A stretch of DNA of 49,406 nt. It comes from a virus. The position numbers and the translations under genes are program-made. Positions 6,343 to 14,422 of the stretch are shown piece by piece (the stretch's first letter is position 1; each line of letters begins with the position of its first letter). The notes under the pieces are model-generated. The model saw nothing but the letters and a program-made list of their open reading frames with translations, had not been told where the DNA came from and ran no database searches. The DNA is taken from IMG/VR virus record IMGVR_UViG_3300048996_000028, positions 1-49,406 of that record; one strand, 5' to 3'.

Positions 6343-7145
6343 TGTTTCGAACCAATCTGCTTGTAGTTCGGGCCGAAGAATTCGACCCGTTCGAAATCCA
6401 CCATCAACACGTAGTGGATGATCCCCTTAGGGTCCTTCGGACCCGACCGGTTCTTTACACACGCAATCCGCATACTGTTGTGATCCAACTGCACCGTGAG
6501 GATCATCTCCGGTTTCTGCGCAACCTTCCCGGTGATCTCTCGCCGGGCCGGCGGGTGATTCTCACGCTTGTCCGTTTCGTTGCAGTGATGCAGAAGAATC
6601 ACCGCTGCGCCCGTGAGGCGCGCGAACCGTTTCATTGCGCGAGTCGTGTCACGCATACCGCCATACTCATCTTCGTTGTCCCCGGCAACATCCATGAGAT
6701 TATCCACCACTACAATTTGCGGATAATCGCCATATGCCTCGAAATAGGCAACGAGTTCTTCTTGTATGTGTTGGTAGGTGGGGTCAGTTTCGAAGTCGAA
6801 AACGACCCCACCATTCAGGTCAGCCAGGGCGCGAGCGGTCTCGTCCCAGCCGGCCCGCATCCTTGACTCAATGACGTTCTGCGGTTGCCCCGTGATCGTC
6901 GCCGCTGCACGACGCAGCGTCGTCTCTTCGTCTGTGTCGGCAGAGAAGTAGAGCGACCTGAGTCCGAGTTGCGCCCACTGGATCACAGCCCACAACGTCA
7001 ACAGAGACTTACCGTCGTTGGGTTGCGCAGAGATCATCGTGACTTGTCCGCGCCGCACAACAATCCCGTGCGGGGCGAGTCCGAATACATCCGGGAGCGG
7101 CTCGCGCGCATTCTCCCGGGGGTTAATGCGGTGGAGCCGGAACAC
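6330..7145 (-). CDS. RecA/DnaB-fold replicative ATPase (helicase-like)
   Basis: The product has 271 residues. The P-loop is at 40-47 (AQPNDGKS) and Walker B at about 143-150 (QIVVVDNL). A DnaB/RepA-like histidine motif (VILLHHCNET) follows. This is the AAA_25/RepA-like core, shorter than full DnaB and without its N-terminal primase-interaction domain. It probably acts as the phage replicative helicase or helicase loader with the split primase. GTG start overlapping the preceding stop by one base. Confidence 0.8.
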   Translation of the reverse strand: MFRLHRINPRENAREPLPDVFGLAPHGIVVRRGQVTMISAQPNDGKSLLTLWAVIQWAQLGLRSLYFSADTDEETTLRRAAATITGQPQNVIESRMRAGWDETARALADLNGGVVFDFETDPTYQHIQEELVAYFEAYGDYPQIVVVDNLMDVAGDNEDEYGGMRDTTRAMKRFARLTGAAVILLHHCNETDKRENHPPARREITGKVAQKPEMILTVQLDHNSMRIACVKNRSGPKDPKGIIHYVLMVDFERVEFFGPNYKQIGSKQWLK

Positions 7146-7276
7146 TAGGCGGTATAGGGCTTACGTCCAGGGTTGTACACCCAGCCGATACCGGTCACCC
7201 AATCGCACACTGACCGCTTGAACCCTCGCGGCAGGGGCCGCACACGCTCATACGGGACATACCCGCGCTTACCCAT
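7145..7276 (-). CDS. Hypothetical basic protein, 43 aa
   Basis: The 43-residue basic product (MGKRGYVPYERVRPLPRGFK) overlaps both neighbours by a few bases. Aromatic and arginine-rich, it could bind nucleic acid. No family recognised. Confidence 0.6.
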   Translation of the reverse strand: MGKRGYVPYERVRPLPRGFKRSVCDWVTGIGWVYNPGRKPYTA

Positions 7277-7721
7277 TGAGCCACTCCACATAGTGTCCGT
7301 CGCCCTTAGAGCGCTGGTTCGGGCAGGTCCACATGCGCTTCTCGCGCGGCTTCTTCCCTACGATGCCGGCGCCACACATCGGGCACGTCTTGCCCTCGGG
7401 GTGTGGGGTGCCGTTAAAACTGTTGCCGGCGGGGCTCTGGTTACTGTTCTGGTTACCGTAGCCCTGGTTGGTGTTCTGGCCAACCGACTGCCGGTCATAG
7501 GTTGGGCTCTGGTTCTGTGCCGGCCCGTGATTTGGCTGCATGCCGTTGGCAACCTTCACCGCCGCAGACAGCAACGTGGACGCCTCAGCGATCGTCTGAA
7601 AGAAGGACCCCTTCAGGGAGTCTTCGATCAGTCGTTCCGCGTCGTGTACTTCCTCGCCGTGAGCAACAACCCACGGGGCCGACCCGTCACCCTTCAGGGT
7701 GGCGACTACTTCATTCGGCAT
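7269..7721 (-). CDS. Putative ssDNA-binding or replication protein with zinc ribbon
   Basis: The 150-residue product has a structured N-terminus (about 1-60), a glycine/asparagine/glutamine-rich disordered linker (about 68-105) and a C-terminal zinc ribbon (CPMC, then WTCPNQRSKGDGHY). The low-complexity linker between a folded domain and a small tail recalls single-stranded DNA-binding proteins. It is located between a nuclease and the helicase-like ATPase. The assignment is inference from layout. Confidence 0.5.
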   Translation of the reverse strand: MPNEVVATLKGDGSAPWVVAHGEEVHDAERLIEDSLKGSFFQTIAEASTLLSAAVKVANGMQPNHGPAQNQSPTYDRQSVGQNTNQGYGNQNSNQSPAGNSFNGTPHPEGKTCPMCGAGIVGKKPREKRMWTCPNQRSKGDGHYVEWLNG

Positions 7722-8605
7722 TAGTCTCCTCTATATTCTGGGTGCAGCCGATCCCACTTCGCGGACTCTTCACCACCGACCGCGTAGCAGCCCTTCTGCA
7801 CAACGCACTGACGACATGCATCCCCGACGTTCGGGGAGAACGCACCAACCTTGATCGCGGCATGCGCCGACCCGTACACCCCTTCCAAATAAGGGGTTGT
7901 GTACTTGTCGAGCGGCACCAACGGCGTGTGCAGATCCTTGATGTCCTCGGGATCGTTCTTCACCATGATGTAAGTGCCGTACGCGGGACGCTCGAACCCC
8001 AACTCGGCCAGGCTGTTCGCGTAGTTCCCAAGCTGCAAAGGTTCTTTCGGTAGCGTGGATCCAGACTTCACGTCTCCGACCACCAGTTGCCCTGAAGGCA
8101 AGCGGAACACCCGGTCAGGGGCACCCCGCAACTGTCCGAACTCCAATGTCACTTTGAGATCACACTCAATGCCTGGCACGCCGTTGAAGTCTGCGATGTC
8201 CCAGTTTGTTGCCTGCCGCCACGCCGCGTACCTGATACACATCCCCGGGCCGTTCGCGACCCACCAGTCATAGCCGTTCTTCTTCGGCCATCGGCCGGCA
8301 GCGAACCACTGCTCCTGCGGGATGCCCTTCTTCAAAGCCTCTGCATCCACCAGCTCGTTGAAAATCTGAAGGAACATTTCTTCAACTGCCACCAATGTAA
8401 CTTTGGTGCCTGCGGCAATCAAGCGATCGTATGTCTCAGTTGTGTTGTGAACCGCTGACCCGCCCAGGAACCACCAGGCCGGCACAGCCTGCATCCCTGA
8501 CAGGCGTTCAAGTTCGTAGCTCTTCGGGCACCGCAGATACGAAACCGCCGCACTGTGTGACATGTGCGGCGGCGCGTATGGGCGGAGCATAGTTGCTCCA
8601 GGCAT
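7721..8605 (-). CDS. Cas4/RecB-like PD-(D/E)XK exonuclease
   Basis: The product has 294 residues. The nuclease motif is visible as D164 (GAPDRVF) and VVGDVKSGS (D178, K180). Cysteines C26, C264, C267 and C273 (CRQCVVQKGC) match the one-plus-three arrangement that holds a 4Fe-4S cluster in Cas4/AddB-type nucleases. It likely degrades or processes DNA ends in recombination-dependent replication. No CRISPR array or other Cas gene is present, so adaptation is not implied. The start at 8605 may really be the ATG at residue 6 or 15. Confidence 0.82.
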   Translation of the reverse strand: MPGATMLRPYAPPHMSHSAAVSYLRCPKSYELERLSGMQAVPAWWFLGGSAVHNTTETYDRLIAAGTKVTLVAVEEMFLQIFNELVDAEALKKGIPQEQWFAAGRWPKKNGYDWWVANGPGMCIRYAAWRQATNWDIADFNGVPGIECDLKVTLEFGQLRGAPDRVFRLPSGQLVVGDVKSGSTLPKEPLQLGNYANSLAELGFERPAYGTYIMVKNDPEDIKDLHTPLVPLDKYTTPYLEGVYGSAHAAIKVGAFSPNVGDACRQCVVQKGCYAVGGEESAKWDRLHPEYRGD

Positions 8606-8761
8606 CTAGCTAACGGCTCCTCTCACGTACTCTTCATAGGACAGGTCGAACAGGGCGCCGAACCCGCACGCCTCGTTGTCGAGCGCCATCGCGACACGGG
8701 TACCTAGCTCGGCCTCGTCGAGAATGAAGTCGTGCATACCGTGGCCGTAGAGACCGATCAT
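8606..8761 (-). CDS. Hypothetical protein, 51 aa
   Basis: A 51-residue acidic product (MIGLYGHGMHDFILDEAELG) begins at an ATGA overlap with the upstream gene and ends immediately before the nuclease start. No motif recognised. Tight coupling on both sides supports it being real. Confidence 0.55.
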   Translation of the reverse strand: MIGLYGHGMHDFILDEAELGTRVAMALDNEACGFGALFDLSYEEYVRGAVS

Positions 8762-8901
8762 TCAAACCCTAGCCATGTCTTCAGCGCCCGCAGACGGGTA
8801 TACCAGCGAAGCTTCCGATTGAACTTCCTCTGCGCGCGGTGCCGCGCCGGCGACGGAGGCCGGCTGTCCCGGACCTCCGACCACTTGCGGTGCCCACTCA
8901 T
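8758..8901 (-). CDS. Basic helical protein, 47 aa
   Basis: The 47-residue, very basic product (MSGHRKWSEVRDSR onward) is rich in arginine and tryptophan and probably binds nucleic acid or a partner helix. It has ATGA overlaps at both ends. Similar short 'HRKWSEVR' peptides occur in actinophages. No function known. Confidence 0.55.
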   Translation of the reverse strand: MSGHRKWSEVRDSRPPSPARHRAQRKFNRKLRWYTRLRALKTWLGFE

Positions 8902-9152
8902 ACAGAGTCCACATGTTCAGTGCGCTCATCAGACGCAGCCCTCAACGCTTCCTTCAGCTCGTCCGTGTACGGACCGGACAGCTCCGGGATCACGTGCCCG
9001 AAGATGTCATACGACGTAACCTCATCCTCGTCATACCGCACTAGACGCGGCTTATTCAAGGCATTCTCCGTCTCTCGCGTGAAGTGCTTGCCGGCGGCAT
9101 CAATCCACCGGTCCGACTCGATCAGGTCCGTCAGGCTCGCGTACAACAACAT
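8898..9152 (-). CDS. Hypothetical protein, 84 aa
   Basis: The 84-residue acidic, helical product starts at ATG 9152 just after GGAGGGGG and overlaps the previous gene by 53 nt; a downstream TTG start is possible. No known motif. It is a member of the leftward early operon. Confidence 0.5.
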   Translation of the reverse strand: MLLYASLTDLIESDRWIDAAGKHFTRETENALNKPRLVRYDEDEVTSYDIFGHVIPELSGPYTDELKEALRAASDERTEHVDSV

Positions 9153-9378
9153 CCCCCTCCGGGAAGACGACCTGGTCGCCGTCCACCCAACCCCACACGC
9201 CGAACTCTCCGCACTCCGGGTGCCAACAGAACAGGTACGGCAACGTCTGTACGGACACCTTCAACTGCTGGCCGGCGAGACTGAACGTACCCAGTTCCTT
9301 CGCGCGCATCCGCATCTCAACCTTGAGCGAGGTGTGCCCGCACTTCGGGCAGACAGCCCGAGCTAGCCGGCCGCTCAC
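9100..9378 (-). CDS. Zinc-ribbon protein, 92 aa
   Basis: The GTG at 9378 overlaps the upstream stop in a GTGA junction. The product has CPKCGHTSLKVEMRMR and CWHPECGEFG, a four-cysteine zinc ribbon, then an acidic beta-rich tail. It is probably an early regulatory or replication accessory protein; the function is not recognisable. Confidence 0.6.
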   Translation of the reverse strand: MSGRLARAVCPKCGHTSLKVEMRMRAKELGTFSLAGQQLKVSVQTLPYLFCWHPECGEFGVWGWVDGDQVVFPEGDVVVREPDGPDRVGPVD

Positions 9379-9581
9379 GCCGGGACCTTCACCTTCGCCC
9401 CGTTGAGCCACATCCACTGCGACACTCCGCCACCATCCCTCATGGTTTGGAACTCGGCGCCCTGCCACTCAAACTCCTCCCCCACATCAGCGAGAACCTT
9501 TCGTAACTCCGCTCCGTAAAGACCTGTCACGTTCACCTGTACCGCACCCCGTTCCGGGTCGAAGTAGAACTCACTCTCCAC
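9375..9581 (-). CDS. Hypothetical protein, 68 aa, first gene of leftward operon
   Basis: The chosen start is GTG 9581 with GAGGGG nine bases upstream; a GTG at 9629 would add 16 residues. The product is beta-rich (ESEFYFDPERGAVQVNVTG). It is the first gene after the divergent regulatory region and is coupled to the zinc-ribbon gene. Unknown function. Confidence 0.5.
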   Translation of the reverse strand: MESEFYFDPERGAVQVNVTGLYGAELRKVLADVGEEFEWQGAEFQTMRDGGGVSQWMWLNGAKVKVPA

Positions 9582-9629
9582 GCACCAGGTCCCCTCACGC
9601 TCTGTGCAACCCCCATCGCCGGGCGCCAC

Positions 9630-9900
9630 CTCAAACGACCGATTGGTTGAACGCTACGGCCACGCCCTGTAAGCATCAAGACATCTGAGAGTTGCGGTAT
9701 GGTAACGAGGGGTTTCACTCCTGACGAACACGGATAGTGTTCGGGGAATCAGGGGGTTCCAAACGCTTGTTTCACGACACGGGGTCGCGGTACAACTACA
9801 CTTGTCCTTCCTTCCCTTAGTGTCGTTGGTGGTGGCCGGCAGGCCATCCACCGAAGCAAGCAGGGCCCCACGGCCCCACTACACGGGAGAGGGCAGGAAG
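9630..9900. promoter_or_regulatory. Divergent early promoter region with operator
   Basis: This non-coding stretch separates the leftward and rightward early operons. Rightward: TTGTTT (9767-9772), 18 nt, TACAAC (9791-9796). Leftward: TTGGAA (9757-9762), 17 nt, CACTAT (9734-9739). The inverted repeat CGAACAC-GGATA-GTGTTCG (9725-9743) covers the leftward -10, a good position for a repressor. The half-site recurs at 21608-21631 and near 39150. Promoter calls are by eye. Confidence 0.5.
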
Positions 9901-10098
9901 TTGCCCGCAGCATCAAACCTTCACGACAAGGCGGCACGGGCCGCCTTCGTGGCGCTCGCCGCAGTGTTCGTTGCCTACCTGATCGTGGCCCTGTGGCCAC
10001 GACCGGCGTACGTAGACATCACCCCGGTGACGTCACCTGACACCCCCGGCCCGTTCATCCACGTGAACCCGCCCTCGTTCGAGAGGGCCAGCCGGTGA
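9901..10098 (+). CDS. Single-span membrane protein, 65 aa
   Basis: TTG start at 9901 after GGGAGAGGGCAGGAAG. The product has a polar N-terminus, one transmembrane helix (FVALAAVFVAYLIVALW) and a proline-rich exterior or cytoplasmic tail. First gene of the rightward early operon; it overlaps the next gene by 4 nt. Function unknown; possible superinfection or membrane-linked role is speculative. Confidence 0.55.
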   Translation: MPAASNLHDKAARAAFVALAAVFVAYLIVALWPRPAYVDITPVTSPDTPGPFIHVNPPSFERASR

Positions 10099-10499
10099 TC
10101 CCGCAAATCATCGGAACCATCTGCACTCTCCTCATGCTCGTTCTGCTGGCCGCGTGGTCCCTTGCAACCAGGCGGAACCAGAAGTCGAACGACAAGGTGT
10201 TGACCGCCGCTGAGGAAGTAGCCGATCGCCTGGACACGGCAGCAGAAAAGCTGAAGCTTGCCGGCATCGCACTGTGCGCCGGGATGCACTGCCACTACTC
10301 CGTAGACGACGAGACCCTACCGGGCCTCCAGATCGTCAAGTGTGAGGACTGCCGCGAAACCATCGGGTCCGTGACCCTCCCGGACGACGTCATCAACCTG
10401 GCCAACGCGCACATCGCTGAGAAGTACGAAGCGATGCGCGTCACGGCAGAGGCCGCGTTCAAGGCCGAAAAGGAGGTGAAACAAGATCAGGCCGGATGA
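10095..10499 (+). CDS. Membrane-anchored coiled-coil protein, 134 aa
   Basis: The product has an N-terminal transmembrane segment (IIGTICTLLMLVLLAAW), a helix with coiled-coil character (residues about 32-60), then a cysteine/histidine-rich segment (CAGMHCHY, CEDC) that could bind metal, and a helical tail. GTG start in a 4-nt overlap. No family recognised. Confidence 0.6.
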   Translation: MIPQIIGTICTLLMLVLLAAWSLATRRNQKSNDKVLTAAEEVADRLDTAAEKLKLAGIALCAGMHCHYSVDDETLPGLQIVKCEDCRETIGSVTLPDDVINLANAHIAEKYEAMRVTAEAAFKAEKEVKQDQAG

Positions 10500-10561
10500 C
10501 GATGTACTCAACGACTGCGACACCAACGAAACTGGAGCAGAACATGATGAGTGAAGCCTGA
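10496..10561 (+). CDS. Tiny coupled ORF, 21 aa
   Basis: A 21-residue frame (MTMYSTTATPTKLEQNMMSE) overlaps the stop of the gene before and the start of the gene after (TGATG). It may be a translational bridge rather than a functional peptide. The evidence is the perfect overlap at both ends. Confidence 0.35.
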   Translation: MTMYSTTATPTKLEQNMMSEA

Positions 10562-10905
10562 TGGGCGCCCCGGCTAGAGTGCTCCGACGCGAGAAGTGCG
10601 AGGCGCCGCGCCTAACGCTCGTGGACAACATGGGGATCGGAGAAGACATCGTGGCGGAAGCGCAGAAACAACAACAGGACTACATCGACGGGGTGGAACC
10701 GGAACGGCTCGCCGTCCCCGTCAACCGGGGCAGGCGCCGGGAGCACCGGCCCAAGGCTGAACGGAACGGTCAGGTCGTCACCGGCCACGTGAACGATGTA
10801 GTTATGGGGGTGGCCGAACTGATCCAGGCGCGCGGCCACTACGGCTACATCAAGATCGTGGACGCCAACACTGTCCTCGTGTGCAACCAGCGGAGGGCCC
10901 GATAG
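10561..10905 (+). CDS. Hypothetical protein, 114 aa
   Basis: The 114-residue product has a basic N-terminus, a charged middle and a C-terminal segment VMGVAELIQARGHYGYIKIVDANTVLVC that looks like a small alpha/beta unit. The TAG stop is shared with the next gene's GTG. Possible inner start at ATG 10630. Function unknown. Confidence 0.55.
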   Translation: MGAPARVLRREKCEAPRLTLVDNMGIGEDIVAEAQKQQQDYIDGVEPERLAVPVNRGRRREHRPKAERNGQVVTGHVNDVVMGVAELIQARGHYGYIKIVDANTVLVCNQRRAR

Positions 10906-11594
10906 TGGATCTGCTCGAAGTCACCAACACGCTCGTTGCCCACACCCGCATCACCAAGGAAGAGCTGGTGCGCCTCGGGTCGCCGGCGAGCTGTGAGTGT
11001 GGACACGACGAATACCTGAACCGTGTCGTCATGGTGATCCGTGACGGCAGCGACACCCCTGAAGCCGGCGTTGTCGTGGAGGAAGACGGGATGCGCGCCG
11101 GCTGCCTCCTCGCCACCGACCTGTTGGCGGCTGACACGCTCGCTCTGACGTTCGACGGGAAGAACAGGGAGACCGGGCGCAAAGAGTTCGTCGTCATCAC
11201 CGGCGACCGCACCGGCGAACTGATGTGGAAGGTGCAGCCGTACGAGACCGCCGGCGATGTGGTCTGTTGGGGGGAGGCCGAAGTTCCTGACGAACTCCCC
11301 CTGTATGCCGACAGTGCCCGCCGGAGCACCGTCGAGAACAGCCTCCGGGACATGCTGAAGACGCCACCATCAACCATCCCGTTCATGTACGCGATGCCGC
11401 CGGAGATCGCCGCACAGGGCCCGGAGGCTGTACGTGCCATGCTCGACCTGATGGTTGCTGCGGCGGTGCCGCACACGGCGGCAGCGAACGTGATCGAGCA
11501 AACCCAGCTCTACGCCAACGCCTGTTCGCTACGGGCCAAGATCATCATGGAGCACAGGCACATGTTCCCGTCAACCTCGCTGGAGTTCGGGTGA
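10905..11594 (+). CDS. Hypothetical protein, 229 aa
   Basis: GTG 10905 follows CGGAGGGCCC. The product starts with a helical segment, then CECGHDEYL, a beta-rich domain (about 40-140), and a long C-terminal alanine-rich helix region (about 165-229). It is the largest protein of the rightward early operon. I do not recognise a family. Translationally coupled on both sides. Confidence 0.6.
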   Translation: MDLLEVTNTLVAHTRITKEELVRLGSPASCECGHDEYLNRVVMVIRDGSDTPEAGVVVEEDGMRAGCLLATDLLAADTLALTFDGKNRETGRKEFVVITGDRTGELMWKVQPYETAGDVVCWGEAEVPDELPLYADSARRSTVENSLRDMLKTPPSTIPFMYAMPPEIAAQGPEAVRAMLDLMVAAAVPHTAAANVIEQTQLYANACSLRAKIIMEHRHMFPSTSLEFG

Positions 11595-11794
11595 AGTGGT
11601 GGCGGTGGATGCGGAGCCACCCCATCGACCGCTGGTGGGCCAGGAACGTCTTGTGCCCCCAGTGGGGACACAAGGACCCGCGTGACGGCTCGTGGGAAGG
11701 GAAGTTCGACAAGATCGCCGGCACCATCCCCCGGTGCGAACTGTGCGGGGAGGTGATCGACGATGGTGGTGCACCTGGACGAGTTACCGTCTGA
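11591..11794 (+). CDS. Zinc-knuckle protein, 67 aa
   Basis: GTG start in a GTGA overlap. The tryptophan-rich N-terminus (VKWWRWMRSHPIDRWW) is followed by CPQWGHKD and CELCGEVI, probably one zinc site. It overlaps the following gene by 32 nt. Unknown role. Confidence 0.5.
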   Translation: MKWWRWMRSHPIDRWWARNVLCPQWGHKDPRDGSWEGKFDKIAGTIPRCELCGEVIDDGGAPGRVTV

Positions 11795-12020
11795 CGTCGG
11801 CTGGTTCGGCAAGCCATGGGACTCCGGCTGTACACCAGACATCGAGATCGACACCCCCGCCGGCGAAGTGTGCCACGGCTGCTTCCTCATCATCGATGAC
11901 GGCGAATCCGGCACGGTCACGAAGAACGCTGACGGCAACTGGATCTACTACCACGCCGACTGTTGGGGTGAAGTCCTAGAGGAGAAACAGGCGTACATCG
12001 AAGAGACTCTAGGCGAGTAG
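11763..12020 (+). CDS. Zinc-binding hypothetical protein, 85 aa
   Basis: The acidic 85-residue product contains CHGCFLIIDDG and HADCWGE, a C-x2-C ... H-x2-C arrangement like a treble clef/HNH-type zinc fold but without nuclease residues that I can see. Last gene before the terminator at 12034. Confidence 0.55.
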   Translation: MVVHLDELPSDVGWFGKPWDSGCTPDIEIDTPAGEVCHGCFLIIDDGESGTVTKNADGNWIYYHADCWGEVLEEKQAYIEETLGE

Positions 12021-12033
12021 TACCAGGCAAGCA

Positions 12034-12064
12034 GAACGGCCCCGGGAATCACCCGGGGCCGTTC
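12034..12064 (+). terminator. Rho-independent terminator
   Basis: Perfect 13-bp stem GAACGGCCCCGGG with its complement around a 5-nt loop, directly after the rightward early operon. It also faces the leftward HTH gene and may act from both sides. Confidence 0.8.
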
Positions 12065-12123
12065 ACCATTCCAGGCTGCCCGCGAGTACGGCGCGGGGCG
12101 TCGTCAGACCATGGAAGGGGCTC

Positions 12124-12615
12124 TCATCCTACCGCCCTCAGACGGCGCTGCCGACGCATCTGCGCCCGGTACTTCGGAGGTAGCCGCACCAGGTCCGGAT
12201 CCGTCGCCCGACGCGGCACACGCCAGAACCCGCGCTTCGTGTCCCGCCTGTATGCGATCACCCAGTTACCGTCCCGGGCCGACTGTAGCCAGCGATTCAA
12301 GTCGGCCTCTGCATCCGGGTCCAGCTTCCCGCCCTGCCGGCGGAACGACTCACGCCGCAGCATCGCGATGTCCCACTTGTCGATGTGCTCCGGGCGGATG
12401 TCATCCCACGGGGACAGGTCAGTACCGGCGTGCTTCTTGTAGCGCGGCACGAACCAGTCATAGTTCGCGATGTCGTTCTGGAACGCAGCGCGGGTCACAG
12501 ACGCGCCGCCCGGCGCGACCGCCCACCGATCAGCCATCTGCTGATATGTCAGCTTCTCGTCTAGAAACCAGCGTCGCAAAGTGGCCTCGTCCGGCAGTTG
12601 CCTGGCTCGACCCAT
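12124..12615 (-). CDS. HTH DNA-binding protein, candidate repressor or excise regulator
   Basis: The 163-residue basic product has an N-terminal helix-turn-helix: LRRWFLDEKLTYQQMADRW, then a recognition-like helix (SVTRAAFQNDIANYDW). The C-terminal part is arginine-rich. It is divergently placed next to the integrase, the usual location of an immunity repressor or directionality factor in temperate actinophages. The intergenic direct repeats could be its operators. Repressor function is inferred from position. Confidence 0.55.
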   Translation of the reverse strand: MGRARQLPDEATLRRWFLDEKLTYQQMADRWAVAPGGASVTRAAFQNDIANYDWFVPRYKKHAGTDLSPWDDIRPEHIDKWDIAMLRRESFRRQGGKLDPDAEADLNRWLQSARDGNWVIAYRRDTKRGFWRVPRRATDPDLVRLPPKYRAQMRRQRRLRAVG

Positions 12616-12876
12616 GGCAGTCCCCTTCGGTTGGTTCAGCTATCTACCGTAAGGAACCCCTACCCCCATGTCAACAAACGATCACGTGTGTCGGACAAGC
12701 GTGGATGCCACCAATGCAACCCAGGGAGGGTCAGTGGAACGCCGCAAACCCGCAGGTGGTTGCGCATACGCTTTTGTTGTACCAAGATAGCTTTGACTCT
12801 GCCACCAAAGAAACCTAAGGTCAGAGCCACCAAAGCAACTTATCTACAGAACGCTATGTGCGGGAGGCTTCAGGGG
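12616..12876. promoter_or_regulatory. Integrase/HTH divergent intergenic region with direct repeats
   Basis: Three 14-bp direct repeats of consensus GCCACCAAWGMAAC lie at 12707-12720, 12801-12814 and 12826-12839, same orientation, the last two 25 bp apart. They could be integrase arm-type sites (attP nearby) or operators of the HTH protein. The region is AT-richer than its surroundings around 12770-12850. Promoters were not resolved. Confidence 0.55.
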
Positions 12877-13986
12877 ATGGCGAAGACATGGATGCGGGAC
12901 GCGGTCGAGCAGTACTATCAGTACCGGACCGCGATGAAAGTCGCGAAGCACACGATTGCCTGTGACCGGGTCACGCTCGGACGTCTGCTGGAGGTCACCG
13001 GCGGGGACATCCTGGTCGAGTCGGTGCGCGCCGACCACATCGACCGCACCATGATCAACCTAGGACAGACGAACAGCGAGCGGTCGCTGGTCAACCACCA
13101 CAACAACCTGAACTCGTTCTTCAAGTACTGCGCCAGGTCCAAGCTGATGCCCCGATACAACGATCCGATGGACGGCCGCAAGCCGCCATCGTTCCAGGTT
13201 GAGGAGCGCCGCCGGCTGCATGTGACACAGTTCCCGGTCGCACTGGACGCCGCACCCAACGCGCGGGACCGGGGGTTCATCGCGGCCGGCCTGTACGTGC
13301 TGGGGCGCGGCGGGGAACTCAGCAACTTCCGAGTCGGTGATGTCAACTTCCCGATGCAGCGGATCAAGATGAACGTCTCGAAGGTCCGGGGCCGCAAGCG
13401 GATGTCCACGGACCTGATGCCGATCACCTCAGAGTTCGACACCGAGCTGCGTCAGTGGCTCATGGCCTACCAGGACCACTGCGGGTACCTGGACCCGTCC
13501 TGGTACCTGTTCCCGCGTCTCTCGCGCCCCAAGTGGCTGCCGGAGGCTGCCGGGCGTAAGGCCGGGTTCAACGCGGCCAGTCAAGTTCTGGTGCCGAACC
13601 TGCGGATCATGAAACCGCACGACATTGCGCGCCGCAACCTGCTCAAGATCGGGTTCATTACCGAAGACGACCGGGGCGAGGGGATGCACGCGTTCCGTCG
13701 CGCCGGGGCGCGTGCCCGGTTCGACGCGCTGCGTGGCCTCGGGTACGACGGGGCCCTGCGTCAGGTCCAGGCGCTGTTGCACCACGCAACCACCGCGATG
13801 ACCGAGCACTACATCGGATTGGACCTGGACAAGCTGGAGCGCGACGAAGCGCTGATGGGTCAGATGATGTACCCGCAGCTCCAGGCGGAGAACCTGGTCA
13901 ACCTGAACGAGCACCGGGTGGACACGATCGATGAGCGGGACTGGCACGCCGACCTGCCCGGGTTCAAGATCCGGAGGGCGTCCTGA
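12877..13986 (+). CDS. int: Tyrosine integrase
   Basis: The 369-residue product is a phage-type tyrosine recombinase. N-terminal SAM-like core-binding domain about 1-95; catalytic domain after about 105 with R144 (LGRGGELSNF), H271-x-x-R274 (MHAFRR), H302/H303 (LLHHATTAMTEHY) and nucleophile Y312. It joins attP to attB for lysogeny. ATG 12877 is chosen because GGGAGG lies 9 nt upstream; ATG 12856 is an alternative. The stop overlaps the next gene. No tRNA-derived att core was identified beside it. Confidence 0.9.
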   Translation: MAKTWMRDAVEQYYQYRTAMKVAKHTIACDRVTLGRLLEVTGGDILVESVRADHIDRTMINLGQTNSERSLVNHHNNLNSFFKYCARSKLMPRYNDPMDGRKPPSFQVEERRRLHVTQFPVALDAAPNARDRGFIAAGLYVLGRGGELSNFRVGDVNFPMQRIKMNVSKVRGRKRMSTDLMPITSEFDTELRQWLMAYQDHCGYLDPSWYLFPRLSRPKWLPEAAGRKAGFNAASQVLVPNLRIMKPHDIARRNLLKIGFITEDDRGEGMHAFRRAGARARFDALRGLGYDGALRQVQALLHHATTAMTEHYIGLDLDKLERDEALMGQMMYPQLQAENLVNLNEHRVDTIDERDWHADLPGFKIRRAS

Positions 13987-14282
13987 TGGGCCGCCGGATC
14001 CCGGTCGTTCCGGAGAGCCAGATCGTGGACGACTTCGTGGAGAAGAAGAAGCCGGGTCGGCGTGGCGTGCGCGTGTCGCGGGCGCCGTCCATCACCAGCG
14101 TGGACACCCGCGCGCCGGCGAACCCGTGGGTCCCGCCGGAGGGTCACGAGGTCAAGCCGTTGGTCGACGACTCGGGCGTGTCGGAGATCCACTTCGCGGA
14201 CAACCCGCCGAAGAAGGAACCGTGGCCGAAAGACTGGCCACCGTACGCGCTTGACGGGCCACCGTCCCAGCGCCCACGCTGA
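13986..14282 (+). CDS. Hypothetical proline-rich basic protein, 98 aa
   Basis: The ATG shares the last base of the integrase stop. The 98-residue product is basic at the N-terminus (a KKKPGRRGVRVSR stretch) and proline-rich at the C-terminus, likely disordered. Co-transcribed with the integrase; it might be a small recombination cofactor, but nothing specific supports that. Confidence 0.5.
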   Translation: MGRRIPVVPESQIVDDFVEKKKPGRRGVRVSRAPSITSVDTRAPANPWVPPEGHEVKPLVDDSGVSEIHFADNPPKKEPWPKDWPPYALDGPPSQRPR

Positions 14283-14358
14283 ACGGCAGGACGGCCCCAC
14301 CAGGTGTCACACGCTCGGGGGATTGAGCAGGAACCTGGTGGGGCCGTTTCTTGCCGTT
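14282..14358. terminator. Bidirectional terminator between integrase and virion operons
   Basis: A 15-bp inverted repeat (14291-14305 and 14333-14347; arm ACGGCCCCACCAGGT) is nested in an outer AACGGCA/TGCCGTT pair. It is placed between convergent transcripts. The right arm (GGTGGGGCCGTTTC) resembles the terminator at the window end. Confidence 0.75.
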
Positions 14359-14422
14359 GAGAGGGGGGTGTCGCGCCCAGCAATGGCGCGTCCTCTCAAC
14401 GGGCAGCATGTTACAACATGTA

